Below, piece after piece: positions 9,734 to 20,664 of a DNA stretch of 64,000 nt; positions within the stretch are counted from its first letter, which is position 1, and each line of letters starts with the position of its first letter. The stretch spans positions 620,001 to 684,000 of the forward strand of contig CDRNVI010000012.1 of assembly GCA_977017575.1 (NCBI GenBank), given 5' to 3'. The notes under the pieces are model-generated. The model had not been told where the DNA came from and did not search any database. It saw nothing but the letters and a program-made list of their open reading frames with translations. The position numbers were made by a program, and so were the translations under genes. This DNA comes from Paramoeba atlantica (taxonomy: Eukaryota > Discosea).

Positions 9734-10526
9734 CTTGTTGACTTGTAAACTTGTTGACCATCGTTTTTTGTTGATTTCTATAACACACATGTCTCGTAGG
9801 GGCGGAGGCCCCGCAAGCCGCCGAGCAGGGCGGAAAGGTAGGATTACGGATCCCAATCACTACTCGTCATCAGGAAAAAAAATCTCGTCATCACAGTTGA
9901 GCGTTCGGCAGTTTCACAGTTTGCGGTTAAGTTCACCACCTTGTCTAGAGCGACCAAAACCCCTTTCAGCTCGGGCAGGCGATGTACCCCTCCGAAAATG
10001 TAAGACAGCTGTTGCGAAAGTCGTGGAACGAGCGACCGACATTCTAGAAGGTGGAAAAGAGACGACAGATATGAACGTTAGATACTTGGAATTGCGATTC
10101 TCTCTCCTCGAGCGCCGAAAAACCCATTCATCTCGGAGTGTTATTGCGAAACCTACACGATCAAAGCTCTGTCTATCAGGAACCTATATTCTAGAAGATG
10201 GGGAAGGGACAAAAGATGTGAACTCTCGACACTTGGAATTACAATTCGCACTTCTTGAGCGCCGAAAAACCCATTCAGCTCGGAGTGCTGTTGCGAAACC
10301 TATGAGTTGGAAGTTCAGTTTTTTGCCTCGTATAGGAAGGGGCCGTAAGGTGGATGAAAAGGTGTAAGCTAGAAATAAGTAAACGCTGCGGATTTGCGGC
10401 GAAAAGAAGTTTCAAGAAGCCGATAGAGATATACCATGACAGAAGGCGGTTATAACTACGCAAGATTTTTACTTGTAAAAAGGGTTGTCCATTTTCATCA
10501 ATTCCGGGATAGGCTATTCCTTTCCA
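9734..10526 (+). mobile_element. 793-bp insertion of unknown type with 8-bp target duplication
   Basis: Flanked by CATAGCAA at 9726-9733 and 10527-10534. Removing one copy restores the host LINE frame (V-T-R-T-H-S-K-R-G-G). The insert starts CTTGTTGACTTG, repeats CTTGTTGACC 16 bp later, has a T-rich leader and one ORF (9789-10367). It ends in CTATTCCTTTCCA without poly(A) or a recognisable terminal inverted repeat. The CTTGTTG start is shared with the 5' ends of RLE LINEs in this window. It may be a 3'-truncated or non-autonomous relative of those, or a reverse-transcribed host mRNA. Confidence 0.8.
9789..10367 (+). CDS. Unrecognised basic protein with two tandem repeats
   Basis: A 192-residue ORF from an ATG just downstream of a T-rich leader. 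The N-terminus is Arg/Gly-rich (MSRRGGGPASRRAGRKGR). Residues from about 95 onward contain two similar repeats of about 45 residues: each has LELRFSLLERRKTHSSRS or LELQFALLERRKTHSARS, followed by an A-K-P motif. It is strongly basic, with no transmembrane or catalytic motif. The repeats suggest a modular binding protein. It sits wholly inside the 793-bp insertion. I do not recognise the family. Confidence 0.5.
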   Translation: MSRRGGGPASRRAGRKGRITDPNHYSSSGKKISSSQLSVRQFHSLRLSSPPCLERPKPLSARAGDVPLRKCKTAVAKVVERATDILEGGKETTDMNVRYLELRFSLLERRKTHSSRSVIAKPTRSKLCLSGTYILEDGEGTKDVNSRHLELQFALLERRKTHSARSAVAKPMSWKFSFLPRIGRGRKVDEKV

Positions 10527-11067
10527 CATAGCAAACGAGGAGGATTAGGAAAGGTATCGATAACCTACCAAGGTGTTTACGGATACCGCGTCGCGGAGGA
10601 GTTTAAAGGAACACTCCCGCCACAGGAAAGCGTCAGGGTGTATCGTTTATTGTGGCATCAGGCACCGCCGGCGATCGATGACATCGTGCTGCGAGACTCC
10701 TTCTTGGAAAATCATCAGTTGCCAGAGCGGAAAGGAACTGGAAACGAAGGTATCGACTACCTCCCGATTCCGACAATGCGAACGATCAGTCCCGAATTCA
10801 TTCCGTGCGTCGTGGCGACACTTCGTGATATCGTAAGAGGGTACATGCACTCTGACTACGTACAGCGAAACCAGGTATGGCATCGATTGTTGTCTGCGAT
10901 GAAGCTGTCTTTGGCTACCATACGAACGATGGACAAACGAAGTACAAGACGCGATCCCATCAACACGAAGAGCAACACGACAATTGTGGACAGCGAAATA
11001 ACGCAGGACATTCGCGCGATCAAGAAAGCCAAACGGTTGGTTTTAGAAGGATGTGCGACAAAAGGAG

Positions 11068-11131
11068 AAAATTCTTTTTATTTCCACAGAAGTATATTAT
11101 ACACTTCCACACTACATATAAATAAATAAAT
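11068..11131 (+). mobile_element. 64-bp insertion with 7-bp target duplication and AAAT tail
   Basis: AAAGGAG at 11061-11067 is repeated at 11132-11138. Removing the segment restores the host LINE reading C-A-T-K-G-A-K-T-L. The insert ends in ATAAATAAATAAATAA, like the simple-repeat tail of a retroposon, so it is probably a very short 5'-truncated retrotransposon end. Confidence 0.7.
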
Positions 11132-11402
11132 AAAGGAGCAAAGACACTCAGTCAGAATTTCAAGAAGGTCAGTCTCTCGGATGAAGAAATTCTAGACAAG
11201 CTAGCTGAGCTACATCCGCAGAAGCCGTGTGACTTTGAGGCACCCACAGATGCGCCAATAATTGCTGGTATAACGCCGGAGGAACTGCGCAGCGCGGGAA
11301 AGAGGCTGGCGAAAGGTGCAAGCCCGGGTCCAACGGGAATGACTGACGGTATCGTTCGTCTGATGATTGACGATGAAGTGTCATGTATAAATCTGTGTTG
11401 TA

Positions 11403-11905
11403 AACTTGAGAAAGTAATTTCGATTCCGTCTACTGAACATTTCATTATGCTTTTACTTTTATTTCTCAGGATCATTCCTTTACACAACTTTTCAAACGAT
11501 TTCAAAACAAAATACAATAGTCATTCAAAATCCAAAAAATCCGAAAACATGTTTAGAACTATCATTATCGAGCAAGTTTATTTTACACCAAAAAGAGAAA
11601 AAACAATCGAAAAGCCAGTTAGTTTTAGTAAACAAAAAACAGTTAGTTTCGCAGAAAAAAGTCAAGTTAGTCACGCATACCAAACGCCGCACCCGTTTGG
11701 ATGTGCCAATCAAACAACCGAAAACACGAAGCGAGAAACGGATACATGCAAATGGGAGGCTCATGACAAAAAATACAACACGAGACGAACAGAGGACGGG
11801 CCAAATCATATCCGGAAAAAACAGGAGATCAGGCCAATTAAGATCCTACAACGGAGAGGTTCATCGTGTGATGAAGTATATGGGGATTAACAGCGAAACG
11901 ACTTT
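11403..11905. other. Unassigned 0.5-kb stretch between RLE-5 and RLE-6
   Basis: A Lys/Thr-rich open frame runs through (ends 11890; contains KPVSFSKQKTVSFAEKSQVS with a short internal repeat) but has no recognisable domain and starts inside RLE-5. It could be displaced leader sequence of an RLE LINE. Nothing else is seen. Confidence 0.3.
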
Positions 11906-11921
11906 TTTCTGTACCTTATTG
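11906..11921 (+). promoter_or_regulatory. Spliced-leader-like 16-mer at the RLE-6 5' end
   Basis: TTTCTGTACCTTATTG differs at one base from TTTCTGTACTTTATTG, the 3' end of kinetoplastid and diplonemid spliced leaders. It lies about 28 bp upstream of the RLE-6 ATG (11950). No donor splice site or snRNA-like sequence follows, so it is not a spliced-leader RNA gene. Capture from a trans-spliced RNA is the preferred reading (inference). Confidence 0.5.
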
Positions 11922-11949
11922 ATTTATTAATATTAATATTAATTACACT

Positions 11950-14900
11950 ATGCATTCTCGCGAAATCGAAATACACACTTCGGAATCGGTTCCTGGTGAT
12001 GCTACGCCCAAGCCGCTCAAATTAGTCACGTCGCGCAGTGTGCAAGGAACGCCACAAAGTTTGTCAATCAAGTCTGATTCTCACTTCACTTTAGGAAAAC
12101 GAGATGAACCTACAGAAGAAATATCCAAAGCATCTGTGTTAAAATCTGTGATAAAGGATAAAAGACAAACGCGTAGCAAGGGTCCAGTTGTGGTACAGAC
12201 GCTCGATGAAATCGGTTACAGAAAACGAAAAGCCGGTAAAACAAAGTACAAACTTCTTTGGAGTTCTGATCCTCAAAAACATGAATCTTTGAGTCAGAAA
12301 AGTCGAAGATCATCCATTTCCGCGGATCGGATACCAACTTCGCCTGAATCAGATGAGGACGAGGAGCTTGAAGATTCGGCAAAAAAGGACTCCAACGAAG
12401 AAGAGATAGAACCTACAGCATCAATTGAGACAGATCCGGAAGAAGGGCTACGTGATGCGAACTTCCCAATAGCTAGAGACCATGTGATGCACTTATCTAG
12501 TAATTGGGCTGTTGGCACAACGTGCAAGTTAGTGTGGAAGCGACAACTTGGTAACTTACACACATCACATGCAAAGGTGATTAGAAGATATTGTAGGAAG
12601 GACAACGTCACTTTAACTCTTGCATACTCCCCTTTTGAAGGAGAGGAAGGACCTAGCGGAACAACGTATATCCCTGCGAGACCGCACATATCCGTTTTCG
12701 AGATACAGGTCATCAAAATGGTCCAATCGCGAAAGAGCGAGATCCCCATGGTTAAATGCACCTCATGCCCATACGATTACGGCCTAGATAAAACCACTTT
12801 GCCGAGCTTTATACCAATTGACCCTTCCTTCACAGCGCAACTGGTACACATCTTTCGAGACATTATTAAAGATTACTTAACCTGCGAAGTGCAAACCGAG
12901 AAGGAGTCAATTTGGCACCGATTTTTAAACGCACCTAGAGACTCACTAAAGACGCTACGAAAGGCCCTTAAAAGAAAACAAAGAAGCACGGAGAGCCCAA
13001 CGCCAGACAATGCTCAACATCGATCAGTTTCACAGAAGAAGGATGAAGAAGCTACCAGTGATATAAAATCAATCAAGAAAGCGCTGCTACATGCTCGAGC
13101 CGGGAACTTAAGTAAGGCGTCAAGAATTTTAGATAACGTTTATGTTGGGAACGCATTAAATGCGGATGAAAAAGCAGCTCTACTCGCAGCATTACATCCG
13201 CCAGGAGGAAATCCACCCGAGCTCCCAGCAGACGCCCCGTACACTGCAAAGATAACTTCCGTAGAATTTCGAGAAGCGGTGAAGCAGCTGGCTCGCGGAG
13301 CGGCGCCTGGGGCAACTGGATTTGGTGAAGATCTTCTGAGGATATTGGCTGAAGATGAAATTTGCTGCAAAGCGATGACATGCATGGCAAGAGATGTGGT
13401 CAATGGAGCTGTCCCGGATTCAGTTCGAACAAGATTAACCCGTTGCAGATTAATTGGAATAAACAAACCTGCTGGAGGATTGCGACCGATTGCCATGGGA
13501 GAAACCTTTACGAAGTTATGCGGAACTGTGCTCATGCAACGTCATCAGCAAGATCTAATCACACATTTTCTCCCCTTTCAAAGAGGAGTTCTTCACAAGA
13601 ACGCATGTGAAACCATAATACATGAACTCAGTGACGAGTACAATGATGGTAATTCTGTTCTTACTATAGACTTCACGAATGCTTTCAATACTCCCTCTCG
13701 TTTAGCTCTTGCGAAAGAACTATACCAAAATCCAATCTTTCGTCCCTTTCTTCGGCTGTTCTCTCTTGAGTACGGAACTCCTTCTGAATTACTCTTCTTC
13801 GCAAACGACGCACTTCATTCGACGATCCAAAGTAGTTCAGGAGTTCGACAAGGATCTGCGCTCTCTAGCTTGTATTTTTGCGCCTTCCTGCATCCATGTT
13901 TAACGAAACTGGCAGCTCAAGCAACAAATGTGAAAGTTAAAGCGTATATTGATGATGTGACATTGTCTAGCAAAAATTCAAATGACTTAATGGAAGCCTT
14001 CTTCATTTTGCGCAAACTCGCCAAAGACATTGGACTTGAAATCAATCCAAAGAAATGTAGGTTTTTGCAAGGTAAACATACCATCGAAATGCCGCGTTCG
14101 CTACTGCATGCCGGAATTCAAGAAACCCAAGGATGTGTGAAGGTTCTAGGTGCTTTTGTAGGTGAAAAGGAAGACGTTCGCATGAACTTAATTCAAAGTC
14201 AAAATAAGCATACCTGTTTATTCCGCAGGTTAAAGAAAATGGGTCCATCGAACCTCTCCCTTGCAATACTTTCAAAAAGTACGAATACCAGACTTGGGTA
14301 CCTTTTACGCGCACATCCACCGGATACAACATTCCAAATTGCCGAATCCTTCGATCAGAAGATAGACACCATCCTGGAACATTGGCTCGAAGTCCCTAAG
14401 AAAATTCTCCAACCACTATGCTCACTGCCGTGGGATTTAGGAGGCCTGGGCCTAACTCCGTCTAAGCTCATCCAGAAACATGCTTACGTACAATCTCGAA
14501 ATATCATTGAAGAGCAACAGGTAAACCCATCAGCTCCAGTGATACAAGAGACTGCTCCGCTTAATGACAAAGAGCTTGAAGAGTACGGGCCTGACCTTGA
14601 TGCGGAAAATCTAAAAGAGAATCCTCAGAGCTTAAAGAAAACAGATGTACGACAGATCATTCGACATGTGCAAGAAAAGCAATTCCAAGAGATTTCCCAA
14701 GATCCTTTTTATAAGGAATTACTTCAACACACCCATCAAAAAGGGGCATTCGAACATATGTGTTGTCTAACTGGATTCGTGAATCCCTATTTATTCCGCT
14801 ATGCCTTACTTCTACGACTAGGACTTCATCCAAAAGAGATTCCCTCGTCTATCCCTTGCCCAGGTTGCCGAAATGAACAGAAAAGCAGAGACATATTTAG

Positions 14901-15499
14901 TCATGTAGTTGGATGCGTTCAATGTGTTGGTTCCAATGCAACTCGTAAGCATTCATACTTGTTACGATTTCTCTCGGATCTTTGCCTTCAAGCTGGACTC
15001 CCCTGTGTTCTAGAACCGCGAATCTTCTCGTCATATCGATGCTCACATTGCGGTGCCGAAGTATCACCAGCGCATATCGACAAGCATCCGTGCAGAAAGG
15101 AAAAGCTTATAAGAAGTGGCCCAGACATTGTGATTATGGCCGGATCGAGGAGAAGTGTATTACGATTTAACGATTGTGCATTCGGGTAGCCCCACTTTGC
15201 GTCATGTACATAGTGGTGAGTTGTTTAAAGCGTCTATATTGCGAAAACATAATCGATATGTGAAAACAGGTATGTTCAAAGAAACTCAGTTTTTGTGTAT
15301 ACCAGCTTCGAATTTTGGTTTATTGCATGAGAATACGAAAAATTTAGTTGAAATACTTGCGGATCGGGCAAAGCTAGATAAAAAGACAACATTGAATCAA
15401 TTTCAGTTGCTTATTGAAAAACTGTCTGCGCATACGATTTATACACAGCTGCGGCATCATTTACCCGCAGCGGATTGGGTTTCTCCTTTAAAGGAGTGA
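11950..15499 (+). pseudogene. RLE-6: nearly complete SLACS-like LINE ORF (subgroup B) with one frameshift
   Basis: The ATG at 11950 follows the spliced-leader-like 16-mer. Domains by residue: basic/acidic Ser-rich leader (1-180); small N-terminal domain (187-257; TTCKLVWKRQ ... YIPARPHISVFEIQV); conserved helix IKKALLHARAGNLSKASRIL; RT from about 440 with motif A TIDFTNAFNTP (about 573), motif B SSGVRQGSALSSLYF, motif C AYIDDVTLSS (about 667); CPGC zinc finger (about 970); CSHCG/HPC cluster; RLE core RSGPDIVIM (about 1054). At about 15138 a 2-bp loss (relative to ATG-TGG-CC in siblings) shifts the frame inside the nuclease. The remaining nuclease and C-terminal tail are in the other frame (15155-15499). 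Otherwise all catalytic motifs are present. Confidence 0.9.
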
Positions 15500-15690
15500 C
15501 TTGAGAAAATTGGGTCATTTTTGGGGAGCTGATGTAAATAGATAAGAAAAGAGAGGTAACATACGAGACACTGAGAAGCATCGTTGGAGATAGTGTCCTA
15601 GAAGGATTGTTATTCCAGGTTGAAAAGTGATATTCAAAAAGTGTATCAATAAGTAAAAAAAAAAACGACTCAAAAAGCATTGGAACAACT
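15500..15690 (+). other. 3' UTR of RLE-6 and junction to DIRS-1
   Basis: About 155 bp of non-coding sequence follow the RLE-6 stop and end in an A11 run (about 15655-15665), a plausible short poly(A) end. The start codon of the DIRS-1 recombinase is 25 bp further on. Confidence 0.5.
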
Positions 15691-16404
15691 ATGGTCGAAA
15701 ACGACGTGGATCACTCGCGCCCGTCTTCTTCGTGTATTGCAGGCACATCAATTGAAGTTACAAGACGACGACGTTGTAAAACTCGTAAGCAACATGCACT
15801 ATCCATTCAGACGAAAGCAACGTATGTGAAGCACCTCCTAGCATTGATGGTGCATATGGAGAAACCTGCACATCATTCCCGACTTCTACTGAAAACCTTA
15901 ATCCGCCGGGGGGCACAAGTGCCTGGTCACCAGGCCAAGGCGATTACGAAAGACCAACTCGATCATATACTCCCATATATGACGCCAGAAATGGCAGTCA
16001 CGGTTTTGATTGCATTCAAAACAGCTTCCCGAGCTGGGGAAGTGGCTCTCTTAACCCGCAAGGATTTCATTGTCCTCCGCCCGGACTGCGTTGTCCTATA
16101 CTGGGGACACAAAACCAAAACAACGAAATCTCAGCCTTTCCGCCCAGCACGTATAACGACACTAACATCTATCCATATTACGCGTTTTTTGCAGCGGCAC
16201 CTGGGCAAAGGGAACACCTCCCATTCGCTCAAACAGGGGGCCGTGCATCATTTGATGGGGTATGTGGCGGACAACCAGATTTCCGTGGAAGAAGTCATGC
16301 GGCTCGCGAATCACCGACAACTACCGTCCCTTTTGAGGTATGCGGGGGCGAACGAACGTACTGCCAGGGCTTTAGGGACGCAGCGAGTTACGCGACTGCT
16401 TTGA
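15691..16404 (+). mobile_element. DIRS-1 tyrosine recombinase (fossil)
   Basis: A 237-residue ORF from ATG 15691. Shows the phage-integrase-type pattern: Arg in the TASRAGEVALL box, the HSLKQGA box (H-x-x-K variant), and the late NHRQLPSLLRYAG box with the nucleophile Tyr. Such recombinases integrate the circular cDNA of DIRS-order elements without target duplication. The stop overlaps the start region of the RT frame. Same family as 21600-22598. Confidence 0.85.
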
Positions 16405-16405
16405 A

Positions 16406-17450
16406 TGGCAGTAATATCGAATTGGGAATGTCATGGGATACGGATGACAGAGACGCAAAATTTTCTAATCGCCGAGTGTGGTCTCGACCACATCGGATGC
16501 TGCAAAATCCGACCGAGGAACAAATGAATTTACCCCTACATGCGCCTGCTATTCGTCCCCTTGATTTGGAGAAGCTGAAAAACTGGATGACCCCAGATAT
16601 GAAATATCGATTCGAAGAAGTGTGGTCATTATTGACATCCCCAATGTTGAACAAAAATCATGTCGACCTTAACCCTGTGAGCAAACGTTCTATTTCAGAA
16701 CAGGATATACGAAATTTGGTGAAGTCAGAAATCATTCATCGGGTAAGTTATGAAGACTTAGAAAAACGGCCAACTCAGGATCAGGTAATACCTTTTTCAA
16801 CGTACGAAGAAAGAGAAACAGGCGCGCGGCGCCGCTTTATATGCTGGCCTAAATATCACAATCAGGCGCTGGAAAATTTATACAGCGCTCGGGTTCCTAT
16901 TGGACAGCCTGTATCGTACGTAAATAAAATAACTCATGAAAGAGCCATGAAGCGAGACTTAAAGGCGGGATTCTTTCAAATAGAGTTACCCAAAGCGGCA
17001 AGAGCGTTTTATCGTTTTCGTTACGGTGCATCCACATATGAGATGACCAGGATGCCGATGGGACATGCCTGCGCACCTGAAATACAGCAAATATTAACCT
17101 CAACCTTGGCCGGGCATGATGGTTATAGCCTAAATTCACTGAAATCGCACGGTTTCAATACACAGCAGCTTGACATTTACCTCGACGGAATACGGTACTG
17201 CGGAACAAAAGACGAGGTAGATATCTACGAACGTTTTGTAGACAATCGCGCTTATGAGACGAACATGACTTTCAAACAAGAAGAATCTGCTAATACCACT
17301 GAGTATGAATTTCTCGGAGTACACTATAACCATTCTAGTAAACAATACAAACTGTGTGACCGATTTCTTCGGAAAATTCCACCAGGCATAGCATCGCATG
17401 CACCTCTGCACATATATGAGTCCTTGTGCGCCAGATTGGTTTATGCATCG
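16406..17450 (+). mobile_element. DIRS-1 reverse transcriptase, first part (fossil)
   Basis: RT fingers and palm: RRRFICWPK, then KRDLKAGFFQIELP (motif A region), MTRMPMGHACAPEIQQ (motif B region) and IYLDGIRYCG (motif C). It ends where DIRS-2 is inserted. The RNase H part lies at 20665-21308. Confidence 0.85.
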
Positions 17451-17666
17451 GAAATCCACGCCGAGGGGCTCCCTGGAAACATATACACTGATAACATATA
17501 TGAATAAATGAACAACTATGAATAGCTCAATCGTAATTCAAAATGACACAACATATCATTCATTCATTTCACACGCACAAAGACGGAAAAGAACAAGCCT
17601 GCATAAAACAACACAATCAATGTCACTCTGTTAACGGGGTTCCCCCCCACCGGAACCCTCGGCCAA
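17451..17666 (-). repeat. DIRS-2 split direct repeat A1
   Basis: Near-identical to A2 (17869-18086), with two one-base length differences. Starts GAAATCCACGCCGAGGGG. Confidence 0.9.
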
Positions 17667-17694
17667 ATGGCTGGGGGCTCGGTGGGTGGGCACA

Positions 17695-17868
17695 AAACTT
17701 CAAACGTAACAAAATAACAACCTAACAAGAATATAACAAACGAGTAAACACCCCCCTCCATGCAATTAGAGAATACTACATCATAATTTGAGAAAATTAT
17801 GTGCCCCGAAGGGCCAGCAGGCAAATATATAGCCGCCCCTCGGCTAAATTTCAAAACGTGAACTATTA
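17695..17868 (-). repeat. DIRS-2 split direct repeat B1
   Basis: 174 bp, near-identical to B2 (20491-20664); ends CGTGAACTATTA. It abuts A2 directly. Confidence 0.9.
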
Positions 17869-18086
17869 GAAATCCACGCCGAGGGGCTCCCTGGAAACAT
17901 ATACACTGATAACATATATGAATAAATGAACAACTATGAATAGCTCAATCGTAATTCAAAATGACACAACATATCATTCATTCATTTCACACGCACAAAG
18001 ACGGAAAAGAAACAAGCCTGCATAAAACAACACAATCAATGTCACTCTGTTAACGGGGTTCCCCCCCCACCGGAACCCTCGGCCAA
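17869..18086 (-). repeat. DIRS-2 split direct repeat A2
   Basis: Partner of A1. Between it and the coding region (18087-18600) is non-coding sequence, including a T-rich tract at about 18520-18580. Confidence 0.9.
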
Positions 18087-18601
18087 CCTGCCCACACACA
18101 CGTCACAATAAACGCAAAATGCCCAATCACGTAGTCAAATATTAATAGATAGAAAATATCAAAATATGCAGAGCTCACAAAAGGATAACGATAGCAATAG
18201 ATGACCAGTCCATTACCACGCCCTTTACAAGCTCACACGAGCTACACAGGTTACGTTTTCAACCTCTGCCCATGCACCAACTTGGGACCTAGAAGTGTGG
18301 AGCAACTAGGCGTGGTGTACGGCCGTGTCAACAATGACGCGGTTAAAAACATTAAGGCGCTAATCGCAGAGTAAAGAAAACTTTACTCACCTTTATCTCA
18401 CATTGGGGAACCTTGTTTTCGAAAACCAAGGCGTGAGGATAAAGTTTGTCAACCGATTAACATCCATAACCTTCCAAAATTATAGGGACAACCTCCATAC
18501 CCCAGGACCCCGTCCGCTCTCTTTTTTTTTTTTTTTTTTTTGTCTTTGTTTTTTTTTCTTTTTTTCTTGTCTTTTTTTTTTGTATTTGGTGATCCTGTCC
18601 C

Positions 18602-20650
18602 CTACGGTTTTCCTTCAATATGACTGTCTAGCTTACCAATATGATGATGCTGATTATCGCTGTATTTCTCGATGTTGCCTTTATATTTCTCAACCTTCTC
18701 CATCTCAATCTCCTTCCCGCGACTGACAGCATCCGCCGGGTTCTCATCCGTGGATATATACGCTGCCTTGACACAAATACCTTTCTCCTCTGTCAGTCGC
18801 AGGACTTCGCGCAATTCCATTGAAACCCCCTCTGACTTGGAGATCCTCCTGTTCAGTGCAGCCTGACAGGAGGTGTTGTCAACAAAAACATCCAAGCAGG
18901 TTCCACGGGGGCAATGCGCGGAAAACTTCTCGAGGGCTAAGCGGACTGCTGCAGCTTCCGCACGGTTCACCTCATACGAGGATGACTCAGGCCACGCCTC
19001 ACCCGTAATCAAAACCTCTCCGCTGTCTAAATACATAATCGCTCCCCATCCTTTCACCGAGGCATCGGTGTAGAGACGATGCTTGTGTGGAACAACATCG
19101 GGGTGGGGAGGTGGAGACCGTGGAACATTCTCCAGCAACTCGTTTCTCCATTCTGCTAGCATGGAGCGAGTGACGACAGGGAGTGCGACCGGACGGTCAT
19201 ATAACTTCGGGCAACGGTTCAACAAGTTGATACGCCGTTGCGCCACCTTCAAAGCGAAATAAAACCGCGGCATATTGAGTCGGAGAACTGCGGAGCCATA
19301 AATGAGGCGCCCCACCACCGCCTCTAGGTCAACAAAGGAAATGTTGAAGAAAGAGTCGGCGCGCAGTTTCCTGATCACTCGCGGTCCCAGGCAGACCGTA
19401 TGCGCGTTATGGTCGAACGCCACCCCATTGAACACGTACTGTGCTACAGGGGGCTGACCCCGATCTTTGAAAAGACCGTTCGCCTTGTCGCAACGCTCGT
19501 CAATGAACTGAGCGTACGTGGTGGCCTCGGAGTGGGTTCCTGTAAACCGAACTCCGTCAACATAAACGTCGATAGCGCCTCGGTGAAACGAGTAGCGCTG
19601 AGAACAAATCGACGCCTCGCCAGCAATCGCGGCGGTAACCGTGTGCATAACCTCCGGTGCACACCTATGGCCCATCGGGAGGACGTTCATCTCATACACG
19701 TCTCCACTGTTCGTTCTAAGGCGGAATTTGGGCCGCGCCCTCTTCGGGATACCAATCTGGTAAAACCCGCATGTGAAGTCCCGCTTCACAGCCATCGGCT
19801 CGTGCGCCTTATGAAGGTACTTGGAGGGATGATATAAAGGGACCTGTGGTTCATATCCTTTAAGTCTATCATTATCGTCCCGTGTCCACGAAATAAACCT
19901 TCTGCGCTGATTGCCCTGATCATCGGTCTCCACAACCGTGAAGGGAATCATGAACTGCATCGATGGGCGCTTTCTCAACTCCTGCGCCGGGACCTTGGAG
20001 ATTATGCCTGCGTCCTCCAACAACCGGACGTCCGCCTCAGGCAATGAACCTTTCACACTAGGTTCGGGGTACGGGGCTTTAGGTACCCATAATAATTCAT
20101 CCACTACCTTGCGAAAACGAGTGGCAGCTGACATACTCATCCACTCCTTAACCTGATCCAAATGGATAACAGGTATCGACTTCTTAACGTGCAAAGGTAG
20201 GTGAGCGTCGTGTGCCTTGGCTAGCCGTGAAGAGCGGCGTGCACAAACAACGGAGTGCCTGCGAAGGTAAGGCACTTTCTCGAAGCACTTTGCCACGTGC
20301 TCCGAGGTTACAGCACTGGGAGACGTGCTGAGACTCTCTGCGTCCCGAGAGCCCTTGCCGTTGTAATACTGCTTGCGTTGTAGCGCAACAGTGATTCGAC
20401 GTTGAGATGTTTCGTGAGGTTCTGGACGTCCTCCATCCTGAGATTCCCGAGGGAGATCTCGTGGAATAGGTAACTTTAAACGTAACAACGAAACTTTAAA
20501 CGTAACAAAATAACAACCTAACAAGAATATAACAAACGAGTAAACACCCCCCTCCATGCAATTAGAGAATACTACATCATAATTTGAGAAAATTATGTGC
20601 CCCGAAGGGCCAGCAGGCAAATATATAGCCGCCCCTCGGCTAAATTTCAA
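18602..20650 (-). mobile_element. DIRS-2 RT and RNase H ORF (fossil)
   Basis: A 682-codon minus-strand frame, the first 50 residues of which read through terminal repeat B2. RT: RRRFISWTR, KRDFTCGFYQIGIPK, NVLPMGHRCAPEVMHT, and motif C VYVDGVRFTG. RNase H follows with LYTDASVKGWGAIMY, an NRAEAAAVRLAL segment with the catalytic Glu, DVFVDNTSC and DENPADAVSR. These activities make the double-stranded cDNA. The N-terminal Gag and recombinase are not encoded. Confidence 0.9.
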
Positions 20651-20664
20651 AACGTGAACTATTA
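20491..20664 (-). repeat. DIRS-2 split direct repeat B2
   Basis: Partner of B1 at the other end of the element; the first codons of the long minus-strand frame read through it. Confidence 0.9.

Larger units (their letters stand above)
9462..11402 (+). mobile_element. RLE-5: N-terminal half of a SLACS-like LINE carrying two insertions
   Basis: Coding pieces at 9501-9733, 10535-11067 and 11139-11402 belong to one subgroup-A LINE. The first holds FPIPADEIW and the start of the small N-terminal domain (AKCTIAWVFDRKSEVNVSIG). The second completes it (VSITYQG ... TLPPQESVRVYRLLW) and continues through YLPIPT, SPEFIPCVVATLRDI and the IKKAKRLVLEGC helix. The third reaches the RT start (LAKGASPGPTGMTD). 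It is interrupted by a 793-bp element (9734-10526) and a 64-bp segment (11068-11131), each with a target duplication. The element breaks off at about 11402 before the RT fingers end. Confidence 0.85.
17451..20664 (-). mobile_element. DIRS-2: element with complete split direct repeats, inserted in DIRS-1 (fossil)
   Basis: Boundaries are defined by the host RT continuing on both sides. Plus-strand layout: A1 (17451-17666), B1 (17695-17868), A2 (17869-18086), coding region on the minus strand (18602-20650), B2 (20491-20664). A1/A2 and B1/B2 are near-identical. Read on the minus strand this is the B, ORF, A, B, A split-direct-repeat plan of Ngaro/VIPER-type elements. Only RT and RNase H are recognisable inside; Gag and recombinase are absent, so it would depend on another element. 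The near-identity of the repeats suggests a young insertion. No target duplication is seen, as expected for the order. Confidence 0.85.

Noticed and set aside
9734-10526. hAT-type DNA transposon, suggested by the 8-bp target duplication
   Set aside because: No terminal inverted repeats and no transposase motifs; the start resembles LINE cDNA ends instead.
11891-11960. A spliced-leader RNA gene
   Set aside because: No GT donor, intron, Sm-like site or T-run terminator follows the 16-mer. A LINE ORF follows directly.
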